A DNA stretch of 64,000 nucleotides from Proteiniclasticum ruminis DSM 24773 (GCF_000701905.1 NZ_JNKC01000001.1:922506-986505); one strand, 5' to 3'. Shown: positions 16,863-26,243, counted from the stretch's first letter. Notes: a model not told the origin generated them from the sequence alone. Made by a program: numbers and translations.

Positions 16863-18200
16863 TCACACAGTTTGCTTCTTCCCTTTGAGTTTTCCAGAGA
16901 GCGCCACATACTCCAGAATTCGTTTCTTATCACTGACCAAGGTCTCCTCCAGAATAATCTCCATGAGCTTTTGAGAAAGCTTATCCGCGTCATGACGCAC
17001 AGAAGATTCCCTTGGTTTGATGAAGTCACCCTGAATCAGCTTGAAAGGCTCTTCTTTGAGATTCTCATAATCGATCTCCACTTCAAACTGGTTCATCCTA
17101 TGATACTTGTCCCGAAGATGGTCATTTCTGATTTTCATATCATTGGCAAAAACGTAGTCTAGTGGACCAATGTCCCCATGGGTATACAGAGCTTTCAGGT
17201 GATCCGATACTTTAAAGCCATCCGTTTCTCCCGGCTGAGTCATGACATTGGCAATGTAAATCTTCCTGCCTCTGCTCTTTTTGATGGCTTCAGGCACACC
17301 TTTCACCAGCAGGTTTGGAATAACCGAGGTGTACAGGGAGCCCGGGCCTAAAATGATGGCATCTGCCCGTAGGATTTCATTTTTCACATCTTCTAACGCC
17401 TCTGCATCCTCTGGTACAATATAGAGCCTTTGAATCCTCGCGCCTTCTTTGATGCTCACATCTGGAATATGGGACTCTCCCACCACCAGCTGGTTGTTGT
17501 CCAGCACCGCATGAATCTTCACATTATCTAAGGTCACAGGGAGCACCTTTCCAGTGATGGCAAGGACACTGGCCATCTTCTGCACTGCATCCTCAAAGTT
17601 GTCTGAGACTCCATCCATGGCCGCCAGAAAAAGATTGCCAAAGCTTTGTCCTTTCAGCGTACCATCTTTAAAACGGTACTGCATAAGCTCCTCCATAAGA
17701 GGCTCTGTATTGGCAAGGGCCACCAGACAGTTTCTGATGTCTCCAGGAGGCAGGATGCCAAGATCATCCCTAAGCGCACCTGAGCCGCCTCCGTCATCGG
17801 CCACAGTCACCACAGCTGTAATATTGTTTGTGTAGTTCTTGATGCCTTTCAGGATGGTGGAAAGACCTGTTCCTCCACCAATAATGACCACCCTTGGTCC
17901 CTGGACCAGAAGCTTCTTGTCATGAATAAGGCTTCCGATTTCTCTGGAGTCCATATTGAAATGAATAAGACCATCCTGCACGAGACTCATGAAACTTTTG
18001 ATGAGCTCCGCTGTAGATACATACAGGGTAGAAGCCCCGAGTATCAGAAGATACACATAATAGACGCTGTAGGCTTCTTCGCCAAAGCGTCTGAAAATAA
18101 GCTCTATGATCGCAAATATAAGAAGTCCTATGCCTACAATCCCCAGTCCAAACCATCTTTTCAGTCCTACGCCCATGTTAAGCCAGTCTTTGATCTTCAT
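16863..18200 (-). CDS. yvcK: YvcK/CofD-like gluconeogenesis factor with N-terminal membrane anchor
   Basis: From about residue 103 the protein is a YvcK/CofD-like Rossmann protein (VVIIGGGTGLSTILKG, TVADDGGGSGALRDDLGILPPGDIRNCL). It is needed in B. subtilis for growth on gluconeogenic carbon and for cell wall assembly, and binds UDP-sugars. Residues 1-100 are an added N-terminus with two predicted membrane helices (about 17-37 and 45-63), making 445 residues against about 317 in B. subtilis. It precedes whiA as usual, but rapZ, which normally lies just upstream, is absent; a zinc-ribbon gene lies there instead. Confidence 0.94.
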   Translation of the reverse strand: MKIKDWLNMGVGLKRWFGLGIVGIGLLIFAIIELIFRRFGEEAYSVYYVYLLILGASTLYVSTAELIKSFMSLVQDGLIHFNMDSREIGSLIHDKKLLVQGPRVVIIGGGTGLSTILKGIKNYTNNITAVVTVADDGGGSGALRDDLGILPPGDIRNCLVALANTEPLMEELMQYRFKDGTLKGQSFGNLFLAAMDGVSDNFEDAVQKMASVLAITGKVLPVTLDNVKIHAVLDNNQLVVGESHIPDVSIKEGARIQRLYIVPEDAEALEDVKNEILRADAIILGPGSLYTSVIPNLLVKGVPEAIKKSRGRKIYIANVMTQPGETDGFKVSDHLKALYTHGDIGPLDYVFANDMKIRNDHLRDKYHRMNQFEVEIDYENLKEEPFKLIQGDFIKPRESSVRHDADKLSQKLMEIILEETLVSDKKRILEYVALSGKLKGKKQTV

Positions 18201-18285
18201 CTTTCACACCTGTATCTTTACTATGATTTCTTTACTCTATAATATAGCACATCACTTTTCCTTTCATTATACCACAGGTATAAAA

Positions 18286-18321
18286 AAAGAAGGATGACTC
18301 TCTTTTAGAGCACACCCTTCC
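18286..18321 (-). terminator. Terminator of the hisC/zinc-ribbon unit
   Basis: GGAAGG and CTCT arms pair with AGAG and CCTTC on the minus strand with an internal bulge, followed by seven U. It lies 7-42 bases after the zinc-ribbon stop. Confidence 0.75.
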
Positions 18322-18327
18322 AAGTTT

Positions 18328-18780
18328 CTACATTTCTTTGCCGCAGTTCTTGCAGAACCTGGCATCTTCTTCATTCAGAGCTCTGCAATGGATGCAGCGG
18401 ACTCTCACCACTTCCTTCTCACCGCTTTTCACCGAAGGAAGATCAATCTCTTCCAGAGCATCTTTCAGCATGCCGCCAGCGGCTTTCGTATAAGGCGTCA
18501 GATCTTCTCTGGCTTTTTCAGGGTCGAGCACAAGACCAGAACCTGCAGCACCTCTAGCACCTAGATTCATCACAAAAGTCCCCGCACCGATTAGAATAAA
18601 CCCGTAGAATCCATTTTGCATGAAGTTTCCTTCATAGGCAAAAGGGTCTCCCGTAAAGGCGATGAAAAAGACAGACATGAAGAGGATGATACCAATACCC
18701 ATCATTGCCATGCCTGTATAGTACAGACCTTTTCGTTCCGGAGATATTTTCTTTTTGTCCCGGGGTTTCTGATTGTCCAA
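18328..18780 (-). CDS. Membrane protein with C-terminal zinc ribbon
   Basis: A 150-residue protein with two predicted membrane helices (about 21-45 and 57-76) and a C-terminal zinc ribbon of two Cys pairs (CIHCRALNEEDARFCKNCG). Such ribbons bind one zinc and often mediate protein or RNA contacts; no enzymatic function is visible. The TTG at 18780 is chosen from a strong GGAGGAG upstream. It follows the hisC-like gene by 13 bases, and a terminator comes right after it, so the two form one unit. Confidence 0.75.
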   Translation of the reverse strand: MDNQKPRDKKKISPERKGLYYTGMAMMGIGIILFMSVFFIAFTGDPFAYEGNFMQNGFYGFILIGAGTFVMNLGARGAAGSGLVLDPEKAREDLTPYTKAAGGMLKDALEEIDLPSVKSGEKEVVRVRCIHCRALNEEDARFCKNCGKEM

Positions 18781-18793
18781 GTATACTCCTCCT

Positions 18794-19897
18794 TTAGTTG
18801 CCGTCCATTTCTTCTAAGACTTCTTTGTACACCTTCATAAATCCGATGTTGTGGTCCATGGTGGAAATAGATACTCGGATATGACCTGGAATCCCAAGGA
18901 ATCCGCCAGGTCTTATGATGTATCCTTTCTGCATGAGTCTTCTGAAAATCTCCATATCATCTCTTTGGGTATCCCAGAGAATAAAGTTCGCATCCGTCAC
19001 CACATAGGGCTGACCAAGCTCTTCCAGCTCCTTGTAGAAGAACTCTTTTCCTCTGGTGTTTTCCGTCACTACTTCATTTAAGAACTCTTCATCTTGAAGG
19101 GCTGCCACTGCGGCTTCCTGGGCAAAGAGATTCACATCAAAGGGATCCACCACCCGGTAGAAATATCCGATGAGCTCAGGATCTGCAAATCCGTAGCCTA
19201 CTCTCAGTGAAGCCATACCATAGGCCTTGGAGAAGGTTCTCAGCACGATGAGATTTTTATAGTCATCTAGATAGCTCAGAGCATCGAAGTAGTCTTCTCT
19301 TGTCACATACTCTCTGTATGCTTCGTCTAGAATAACCATCACTGTAGAGGGTACTCTATGTAAAAAACCTTCCAGTTCCTCTTTTCCAAAGGATGATCCT
19401 GTGGGGTTGTTTGGATTACAAAGATAGATGATCTTTGTTTTGTCGGACACAGCCTCCAGCATCAAATCCAGCTGCAGGGCCAGATCTTCCATAGAAGTTT
19501 TTACAACCTTTGCGCCCATGAGCTTTGCATTATCTTCATAACGTGAGAAGGAATGCTCCCCCATGATAATTTCATCCCCTGGATACAGAAAGGTAGACGA
19601 AATCACTTTAATCAGCGAATCTGAGCCCCCTCCGATGATGATCTCTTCCATGGCTCTTCCTGTCCGGAGGCTCAGTTCATGGCGTAAGCCATAGGATCCA
19701 GAATCCGGATAAAGGCTGATGTCTTCCAGTGTCCTTCTCATCATTTCCTTTACCTTTGGACTGGCACCCATGGGATTTTCATTGGATGCCATTTTAACAA
19801 CAGTCTCCAGCCCCAGTTCACGCTTGACCTCAGAAATTGGTTTTCCCGCCACATAGCGTTTCATCGCCTTGATCTCTTCTCTGATTCTAAACTCCAT
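18794..19897 (-). CDS. hisC: Histidinol-phosphate aminotransferase family (HisC-like)
   Basis: A fold-type I PLP aminotransferase of 367 residues. Seen are MASNENPMGASPKV (substrate entry), YLCNPNNPTGSSF, VILDEAYREYV (PLP-pocket Asp and Tyr) and RTFSKAYGMASLRVGYG with the Schiff-base Lys near residue 225. HisC converts imidazole-acetol phosphate and glutamate to histidinol phosphate; relatives also act on aromatic amino acids. No other his genes are in the window, so an aromatic or other role cannot be excluded. It lies in the slot between murB and yvcK where rapZ/hprK are often found. Confidence 0.85.
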   Translation of the reverse strand: MEFRIREEIKAMKRYVAGKPISEVKRELGLETVVKMASNENPMGASPKVKEMMRRTLEDISLYPDSGSYGLRHELSLRTGRAMEEIIIGGGSDSLIKVISSTFLYPGDEIIMGEHSFSRYEDNAKLMGAKVVKTSMEDLALQLDLMLEAVSDKTKIIYLCNPNNPTGSSFGKEELEGFLHRVPSTVMVILDEAYREYVTREDYFDALSYLDDYKNLIVLRTFSKAYGMASLRVGYGFADPELIGYFYRVVDPFDVNLFAQEAAVAALQDEEFLNEVVTENTRGKEFFYKELEELGQPYVVTDANFILWDTQRDDMEIFRRLMQKGYIIRPGGFLGIPGHIRVSISTMDHNIGFMKVYKEVLEEMDGN

Positions 19898-19995
19898 TTT
19901 CTTCCCCCTTGAATGAAATCGTATACCTCCATGATACCTTATGTGCCCATGGCAATCAACCCAGGAATTTCATACTGCCTGTACCAGATTCAGAC

Positions 19996-20036
19996 AAAAA
20001 AAGGAAGGTATACTCCATTAAAGAGCCAAACCTTCC
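19996..20036 (-). terminator. Terminator of murB
   Basis: GGAAGGT (20030-20036) pairs with ACCTTCC (20003-20009) around a large loop, followed by seven U on the minus strand. It starts 20 bases after the murB stop. Confidence 0.85.
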
Positions 20037-20055
20037 AAACTGTTAAAATCAATAA

Positions 20056-20973
20056 TTAGTCTTCTCCAACAATGAGCACTTCAGTACAAAGCTCAACGTT
20101 GAACTTATCCATGACGGTGGACTGAATATAGCTGATGAGATTAAGAACATCTTTCGCTTCTGCATGGTCTTTGTTGATGACAAATCCGCTGTGTTTTTCA
20201 GAAACCTGAGCACCGCCAATCTGATATCCTTTCAGACCTGCATCCTGAATCAGTTTTCCCGCATAATGTCCTGTTGGTCTCTTAAAAGTGCTTCCAGCTG
20301 ATGGGAATTCCAGCGGCTGACGCTCTTCTCTTCTATGGGTAAGATCATCAATTTTCTCCTTGATGTCCTCTACTCTGCCTGGTGAGAGCTTGATTACTGC
20401 ATCCAGCACCACATAGTTCTCCGTCTTGATGATAGAAGTGCGGTACCCCATCTCCAGACTTTCTTTTTTCAGTGTAATCACTCTCAGGTCTTTTGTAATA
20501 ACCCGGACACTTTCCAGCACAAAAGACATTTCTCCATCATAGGCTCCAGCGTTCATGAACACCGCTCCGCCCAGAGTTCCTGGAATACCACAGGCAAACT
20601 CAAATCCTGTGAGGCTTGCATCAAGGGCTTTTTTGGAAATATCTTCCAGAAGCGCTCCGCATTCAGCGACGATGGTATCTTCTTTAACCATGATGCCGTT
20701 GATTTTATCTGTTTTAATGACGATCCCCCGGATTCCGCCATCTTTCACCAGAAGGTTTGATCCATTTCCAATAAGGAAAGTGGGGATGTCTTTCTTTCTT
20801 ACGTATTCAATAATATGAACCAGTTTATCCACAGAATTCGGTATAACCAGTACATCTGCAGTTCCGCCAATCTCAAACCAGGTATGGTTTCTCATGGGTT
20901 CATCCAGTAAAATTTCCTCTTTGGTGAGGATCGATGCCAAATCTTCATAGGCATACAAATATTTGTTCATCAT
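20056..20973 (-). CDS. murB: UDP-N-acetylmuramate dehydrogenase
   Basis: MurB reduces UDP-GlcNAc-enolpyruvate to UDP-MurNAc with NADPH and FAD, an early cytosolic step of peptidoglycan synthesis. The FAD-binding motif PTFLIGNGSNLLVKDGG, the GIPGTLGGAVFMNAGAYDGE segment and the catalytic Ser region (PSAGSTFKRPTGHYAGKLI) are intact. At 305 residues it is the short type II form usual in Firmicutes. The first of two ATG codons is five bases from AAGGAG. It is followed by its own terminator and by the hisC-like gene. Confidence 0.96.
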   Translation of the reverse strand: MMNKYLYAYEDLASILTKEEILLDEPMRNHTWFEIGGTADVLVIPNSVDKLVHIIEYVRKKDIPTFLIGNGSNLLVKDGGIRGIVIKTDKINGIMVKEDTIVAECGALLEDISKKALDASLTGFEFACGIPGTLGGAVFMNAGAYDGEMSFVLESVRVITKDLRVITLKKESLEMGYRTSIIKTENYVVLDAVIKLSPGRVEDIKEKIDDLTHRREERQPLEFPSAGSTFKRPTGHYAGKLIQDAGLKGYQIGGAQVSEKHSGFVINKDHAEAKDVLNLISYIQSTVMDKFNVELCTEVLIVGED

Positions 20974-21200
20974 CAGTGCTCCTTACAGTTCATTCCATCT
21001 ATGCATTATACACAATCCTGCGGAAGAAATAAATAGGCATTCGCACAGAATGAAATACAAGTGTTACTTGAAACTCTATGTATCTATGTCTCTATCCCTA
21101 TCATAGCGCTCTTCTTTGACTAAATAGTTAAGGAATCATGACGAGAAAAATAATTGTGAATTTTTTCCTGCTCGTGATTTAAACCCCTTGCAGATTTCCA

Positions 21201-23105
21201 TCATTCAGACTGCGGATTCATCGCTGAACCTGCCTCTTTTTCTATTCTGCCATGAAAATAGCTGTGGATGCTTTTGGCAGTTTCCAGATCAATGCCTGGA
21301 GTTTTTTTCAGCTCTTCCAAAGAAGCCCCTCTAATGGCTTCAATGGAGCCGAACTTCATCATAAGATTCTTTCTTCTTCTCTCTCCCACCCGAGGAATAT
21401 CTTCCAGAATGGAGTGAAGTGTTCTTTTATCCCGTAGAGTTCTATGATAGGTGATGGCAAACCGATGGACTTCGTCCTGGATCCTTGTGAGGAGGTTTCT
21501 AGCCTCCTTGCGGTCTCTCAGTCCATATTCCACATTGTTATAGATGATACCTCTTGTCCTGTGTGCATCATCCTTCACAAGACCCATAACTGGAATTTCC
21601 AGCCCCAGCTCCTGCATTACTCCTAAAGCAATGTTCACCTGACCTTTTCCGCCATCCATGATGATCAGATCTGGAAAAATCGAGAACTTTCCACCCTGAT
21701 AATCCAGCTTCTGAGCTTGTATCTCGCGGATCTCATTGAGTCCACGCTGGAATCGCCTGGTGAGAATTTCCCTCATGGAATCGTAGTCGTTGGCGCCCTT
21801 CACCGTTTTAATCTTGAATCTTCGGTAATCACTCTTTTTAAACTTGTGGTCTTCATAGACCACCATTGTACCAACGGAATCCACCCCTTGGATGTTCGAA
21901 ATGTCATAGGCTTCCAGCCTATGAGGCAGATCTTCAAGTTCCAGCAGTGTGGCAAGATCTGTCAGAGCTTCCATATTGCTCTCGTACTCACTGAGAATCT
22001 TCTCCTTGAACTGCTCCATGGTGGCCCTGGCATTGCTCTCTGCCAAGGTGAGCATATTGAGTTTCTCTCCTCTTTTGGGTGCATGGAGAAGAACACCCTT
22101 TCCTCTTCTCATCTCAAGCCATTTCTGAAGAACCTCTTCTGTAATCTCAACCCTAGTATAAATACTCTTAGGCACAAAAGCGGTACCACTGTAATAGCTC
22201 TTCATAAAGTCCATGAGAATGATCTCATCTTCTTCCTTGGCAAAGCCTTTCAGAATATGATGCTCTCTGCCCATGAGCTTTCCGTCCCGGACATTGAAAA
22301 CCTGAACGGAGACATCCTCGTCGTCCTTGAACAGACCAATATAGTCCTCGTCGTCGATTCTTCCTGTGAAAATCTTCTGCTTCTGCACTGTCTTCTCAAT
22401 GGAAAGAAGTTTGTCCCGAAGTCCTGCAGCACGTTCGAAATCAAGCTTTTCGGCAGCTTCCATCATTTCATCCTTGAGACTCTTTTTGATTTTCACATCT
22501 TTTCCTTCCAGAAGACGAATGATGTCTTCAATCATAAAACCATACTCTTCCTTCGAAATATATCCCGCACAGGGAGCTTTACAAAGACCTAGGTGGTAAT
22601 TCAGGCATGGCTTTGTCCTTTCTCCGAACTCCAGGATAATTCTTTTACAGGTCCGGATAGGATAGATTTTCTTAATAGTATCGAGGGTTTCATGGACCGC
22701 CGTGGCATCGGTGTAGGGACCGAAATACCGGTTCCCATCTTTGGCAAAGGTCCTTGTCACGTAAACCCTCGGAAAATCCTCATTGGTGGTGATCTTAATG
22801 AAGGGAAAGTGCTTGTCATCTTTCAGCAGCACATTATATCGCGGACTGTATTTTTTAATGAGGTTCATCTCAAGAATCAGAGCTTCCATCTCACTGTCCG
22901 TGAGAATATACTCAAACTCCGCCACTTTACTGACCATAACTCTGGTTTTTTCCGAGTGATTTTTGGAGTTCAGAAAATACGACTTCACTCTCTTTTTGAG
23001 ATTCTTTGCTTTCCCTACATAGATAATCTCACCTAACTCATTTTTCATAAGGTATACGCCCGGATTATCCGGGAGTATACTCAGCTGATAGTCAAAATCA
23101 AACAC
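21201..23105 (-). CDS. uvrC: UvrABC excision nuclease subunit C
   Basis: UvrC makes both incisions around a DNA lesion in nucleotide excision repair. Domains in order: GIY-YIG nuclease (PDNPGVYLMKNELGEIIYVGKAKNL), a UVR motif near 200-235 for UvrB binding, an RNase H-like nuclease domain (AYDISNIQGVDSVGTMVVYE, PDLIIMDGGKGQVNIA), and C-terminal helix-hairpin-helix pairs. I choose the GTG at 23105 rather than the longer ORF from 23183: it follows AGGTGATG, sits just after the stop of the PBP gene, and gives the usual N-terminus and 634 residues. It is the last gene of the FHA-SEDS-PBP operon. Confidence 0.95.
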   Translation of the reverse strand: MFDFDYQLSILPDNPGVYLMKNELGEIIYVGKAKNLKKRVKSYFLNSKNHSEKTRVMVSKVAEFEYILTDSEMEALILEMNLIKKYSPRYNVLLKDDKHFPFIKITTNEDFPRVYVTRTFAKDGNRYFGPYTDATAVHETLDTIKKIYPIRTCKRIILEFGERTKPCLNYHLGLCKAPCAGYISKEEYGFMIEDIIRLLEGKDVKIKKSLKDEMMEAAEKLDFERAAGLRDKLLSIEKTVQKQKIFTGRIDDEDYIGLFKDDEDVSVQVFNVRDGKLMGREHHILKGFAKEEDEIILMDFMKSYYSGTAFVPKSIYTRVEITEEVLQKWLEMRRGKGVLLHAPKRGEKLNMLTLAESNARATMEQFKEKILSEYESNMEALTDLATLLELEDLPHRLEAYDISNIQGVDSVGTMVVYEDHKFKKSDYRRFKIKTVKGANDYDSMREILTRRFQRGLNEIREIQAQKLDYQGGKFSIFPDLIIMDGGKGQVNIALGVMQELGLEIPVMGLVKDDAHRTRGIIYNNVEYGLRDRKEARNLLTRIQDEVHRFAITYHRTLRDKRTLHSILEDIPRVGERRRKNLMMKFGSIEAIRGASLEELKKTPGIDLETAKSIHSYFHGRIEKEAGSAMNPQSE

Positions 23106-23109
23106 TTCA

Positions 23110-24606
23110 TCACCTGTTTTCTGTGTACCAGCGCATGAGCTCTGTGGCGATGGAGGCGGCTTTTCCACCACCTGAACCGCCATCCAGAATCACCACTGCC
23201 ACAGCAATCTGGGGATCCTCATAGGGGGCAAAGCCCACAAACCAGGAATTCACCACATCAATTTTCGTGCCGTCGGTCTTCTGGTAGAAGTCCTGTGCTG
23301 TTCCTGTCTTTCCAGCACCTCTCAGTTTTGCCAAGGCTTTCATGGTCTCATTTCTGCTGCTGTCCACATTATTTTTCATAAAGGTTTTCACCGTCTGGGC
23401 GGTCTCTGTATCCGCCACGGTATTGTACAGTTTCGGTGCAAACTTTTCTTTCTGGGTTCCATCATACTTCAGTACAGAATTCACAATCATCGGAGTCATG
23501 AGGTTTCCATCATTGGCTATGGCAGAGGCCACCATGGCCATCTGAAGGGGAGAGGCCGAAACGCCTGTCTGTCCCACTCCAGAAGCAGCCAATGCACCAT
23601 CCTCATTTTTAGGATATTTGGGCGCTTTGGAAGTACTCATATTGAGGAAGGGGAAGGACTGCTCCTTGTTGAATCCGAACCGCTCCACCACTTCTGCCAA
23701 GGATTCTCCGCCAAGCTCGATGGCCAGGGTGCCAAACACCACATTGGAGGACACCGCAAAAGCTTCCTTCAGCTTAATGTTGCCATGAGGAGTTCCATTG
23801 ATGTTGGGGAGATTATTCCCCACGTTTACTTTAAGTTCTCCATTGTCTTTGAAGGTTCTTTCCTCTATACCATCCAGCTTTTCCAGAGCGGCAAGAAGCG
23901 TGATGATTTTATAGGTAGAACCAGGCGCATAACTTCCTCTGGCTGCAGTATTTAAGAATACTCCATCATCATACTGCTTCTCATTGAGAGAGGCATAGTT
24001 TTCTTTCAGTCCATTGGGATCATAGCTGGGTCTGTTCACCATGGCCAAAATTTCCCCTGTTTTAGGATTCATGGCCACAATGGCTCCTTTTTCTCCCAGT
24101 TCATCTCCCAGAAGATCATAGGCTCTCCACTGGAGCTCCTGATCTAAAGTTGTGACGACACTGTTCCCTTCTTTGGTTCTGTTCAAAATTGAAGAAGGAT
24201 CCTTCAGCATTTCCAGAAAACCTTCTTTCGAGAAGTCAAAGACAAACTCATCCTTCGTCAGGATGTCATCCAGGGCATATTCCAGCCCTGTGACGGTATT
24301 TCTCTGTTCATACCCGAGGACCTGAGCAAATGCTTCAGCTCCCTGATAGATTCGTTTCTGTGTGTTGTCCGCTTGCCGTTCACTATAGGTCAGCACTTTT
24401 CCGTTTCTATCGAAAATAGTACCTCTTAGAATCTCATTTCTTTTGGCCTGTTCTCTTACATTTCCAGGCTTAGCAGCAATCTCTTCTGCTAGGACCCCAT
24501 GGAAATAGAGCATATAACCCATGATACCCACAAAAAGGGCAAGGATCACGGCGGAGATGACTTTTATATTTCTGTTCAGTGCTTTTTTTCGTTCCAGTTC
24601 ATTCAT
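23110..24606 (-). CDS. pbpA: Class B penicillin-binding protein (PbpA-type transpeptidase)
   Basis: A D,D-transpeptidase that cross-links peptidoglycan, anchored by one N-terminal membrane helix (about 15-37). The catalytic motifs are S230-T-Y-K233, S286-S-N288 and KTG near residue 437. There is no PASTA domain and the pedestal is short, as in the PbpA/FtsI-like partner of SEDS proteins found in Clostridia and Actinobacteria. Its start overlaps the stop of the SEDS gene by four bases (ATGA), so synthesis is coupled and the two probably form one glycosyltransferase-transpeptidase complex. Whether it serves elongation, division or sporulation cannot be told. Confidence 0.94.
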   Translation of the reverse strand: MNELERKKALNRNIKVISAVILALFVGIMGYMLYFHGVLAEEIAAKPGNVREQAKRNEILRGTIFDRNGKVLTYSERQADNTQKRIYQGAEAFAQVLGYEQRNTVTGLEYALDDILTKDEFVFDFSKEGFLEMLKDPSSILNRTKEGNSVVTTLDQELQWRAYDLLGDELGEKGAIVAMNPKTGEILAMVNRPSYDPNGLKENYASLNEKQYDDGVFLNTAARGSYAPGSTYKIITLLAALEKLDGIEERTFKDNGELKVNVGNNLPNINGTPHGNIKLKEAFAVSSNVVFGTLAIELGGESLAEVVERFGFNKEQSFPFLNMSTSKAPKYPKNEDGALAASGVGQTGVSASPLQMAMVASAIANDGNLMTPMIVNSVLKYDGTQKEKFAPKLYNTVADTETAQTVKTFMKNNVDSSRNETMKALAKLRGAGKTGTAQDFYQKTDGTKIDVVNSWFVGFAPYEDPQIAVAVVILDGGSGGGKAASIATELMRWYTENR

Positions 24607-25802
24607 GACGCCGCCTCCTCTGAAATTTTCTGAATGATGCCAAGGCTGAAGAATACCGTCAGCATGGAGGTTCCACCGTAGCTGATCAAGGGCAGTGTTA
24701 TACCTGTTAAGGGAATCATATTCAGCACACCACCGATGATGACAATGACCTGCATAGCAATCATTACAGAAAACCCTACCGCCAGGAGGGATGTAAAGGT
24801 GGACGTGGCCTTCAGCGCACTACGGATGTTCCGATAGAACATCAGAAAATAGATGATGAGAATGAGGAAGGCAAAAATCATGCCCAGCTCCTCAACAATC
24901 ACCGCAAAGATATAGTCCGATTCACGGACAGGGATATACTGTGGAGCTCCATGTCCAAGACCGCTTCCAAAGAGACCACCTGACGCCATGGCATAAAGTC
25001 CCTGAACAATCTGGTAGCTTTCATTCTGTGCATACTCCCAAGGATTTCTCCAAATCATCACACGTCTTCTGATATGCGGGAAGATATAGTAGCTGAAGAC
25101 AGCTCCTACAGCACCAATACCGAAGGATGCCAGAAGGTACTTCACCTTGGATGTAGCCGCAAAAATCATGGCGATGCTGATGAAAGCAAAAATCATGGCA
25201 GAACCCAGATCTCTCTGAAGGACCATGAATCCTATAGACACCAGGACAATAATTCCAGGCTCAATTAGGGATTTCAGAGTTTTGAAATCCTTCAGACTGC
25301 TGGCCAGATAGAAAACAAAGAATATTTTTCCAAACTCTGATGGTTGAAAAGAGATGAATCCTAAGTCCACCCAGTTTTTAGCACCATATCGGGTTTCTCC
25401 GATGAAGGTGGCCATGGCCATGAAAACCACAGTTCCCACTAGATACAGGTATCTGAACTTCATAAAGCGTTTCAAATCCGGCAGCACGATCACCAGGGAG
25501 ATATAGGTGCTGATACCGATGATGAACCACAGCACCTGTTTGATGGCTATGGAAGGGTTCAGTCTGTAGAGTACCGCGATACCAATGACAGGCAGCACCG
25601 AAACAAACGTTACGAGGAACTTGTCCCCATTGCCGAAAAACTTGTTGATGACAAAATGCGCATAGGCAATGAGTACACACATGACGCCTGCCATGACCAT
25701 GGCTCCGATATCAAATACCGGCTGGAAGATGGCAATGTTGAAAAAGAGCCCAAAAGTCAAAAGAAAAATGGGCATCAGCATTCTGATTTTAGAATCTTTC
25801 AT
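24603..25802 (-). CDS. SEDS-family peptidoglycan glycosyltransferase (FtsW/RodA type)
   Basis: A 399-residue multi-pass membrane protein with the SEDS signatures NWVDLGFISFQPSEFGKI, QRDLGSAMIFAF, the IVEELGMIFAF loop and GITLPLISYGGTSML at the end. SEDS proteins polymerise lipid II into glycan strands together with a class B PBP, here encoded directly downstream. The gene also follows the FHA-domain gene by 9 bases. FtsW and RodA cannot be separated safely from the sequence. The Asp needed for polymerase activity probably corresponds to that in the VRESDYIFAVI segment. Confidence 0.93.
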   Translation of the reverse strand: MKDSKIRMLMPIFLLTFGLFFNIAIFQPVFDIGAMVMAGVMCVLIAYAHFVINKFFGNGDKFLVTFVSVLPVIGIAVLYRLNPSIAIKQVLWFIIGISTYISLVIVLPDLKRFMKFRYLYLVGTVVFMAMATFIGETRYGAKNWVDLGFISFQPSEFGKIFFVFYLASSLKDFKTLKSLIEPGIIVLVSIGFMVLQRDLGSAMIFAFISIAMIFAATSKVKYLLASFGIGAVGAVFSYYIFPHIRRRVMIWRNPWEYAQNESYQIVQGLYAMASGGLFGSGLGHGAPQYIPVRESDYIFAVIVEELGMIFAFLILIIYFLMFYRNIRSALKATSTFTSLLAVGFSVMIAMQVIVIIGGVLNMIPLTGITLPLISYGGTSMLTVFFSLGIIQKISEEAAS

Positions 25803-25811
25803 TCTAGCCTC

Positions 25812-26243
25812 CTAGAGCATTTTCACCTTCATGGTGAGATTGCCCACTTTAATCACGTCATCTCTCTTGAGATACGTCTTCTGTGTCAGCTTCTTGTCAT
25901 TGAGAAGGGTCCCATTGGTGGATTCATTGTCTTCAATGACAAACCGCCCTTCATGGGGGAAAATCCGGAAGTGGTATCCTGATACATAAGGATCTTCCAA
26001 AACCACTGTATTGTCTTCTTTTCTGCCAAAAGTGGTCTCTTCTTTGATGTTGAACTTTCCACCTTCACTTAATCTATGATTCTCCCCTGTCTTCAGGATG
26101 AGAAGCTGCAGAGCTTTCTCACTGATGACCTCCTGTCCATTCATATCTTTTGACATGAGAATCAGGGACCGGATGATGATATATAAAAGAATAAGGACGA
26201 AGAAACCTGTAAAAACCAATCCAATAAACCGTTCAATATCCAT
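25812..26243 (-). CDS. Membrane-anchored FHA-domain protein
   Basis: A single membrane helix (about 8-27) is followed by a cytoplasmic FHA domain (about 60-135) that binds phosphothreonine peptides. The conserved residues are in FGRKEDN, VSGYH and ESTNGT. The ATG at 26243 is six bases from AGGAGG; an upstream in-frame start would place the ribosome site inside the gene. It is the first gene of the FHA-SEDS-PBP-uvrC cluster, an arrangement in which Ser/Thr-kinase signals are read by FHA proteins to control cell wall synthesis. No kinase gene is in the window. Confidence 0.92.
   Translation of the reverse strand: MDIERFIGLVFTGFFVLILLYIIIRSLILMSKDMNGQEVISEKALQLLILKTGENHRLSEGGKFNIKEETTFGRKEDNTVVLEDPYVSGYHFRIFPHEGRFVIEDNESTNGTLLNDKKLTQKTYLKRDDVIKVGNLTMKVKML

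Noticed and set aside
21060..21200. Terminator after uvrC
   Set aside because: The arms near 21138-21178 pair only partly and the run of T is inside the loop, so it was not listed.
23106..23183. Longer N-terminus for UvrC
   Set aside because: It would overlap the PBP gene by 74 bases and lacks a ribosome site; the GTG at 23105 fits the family start.
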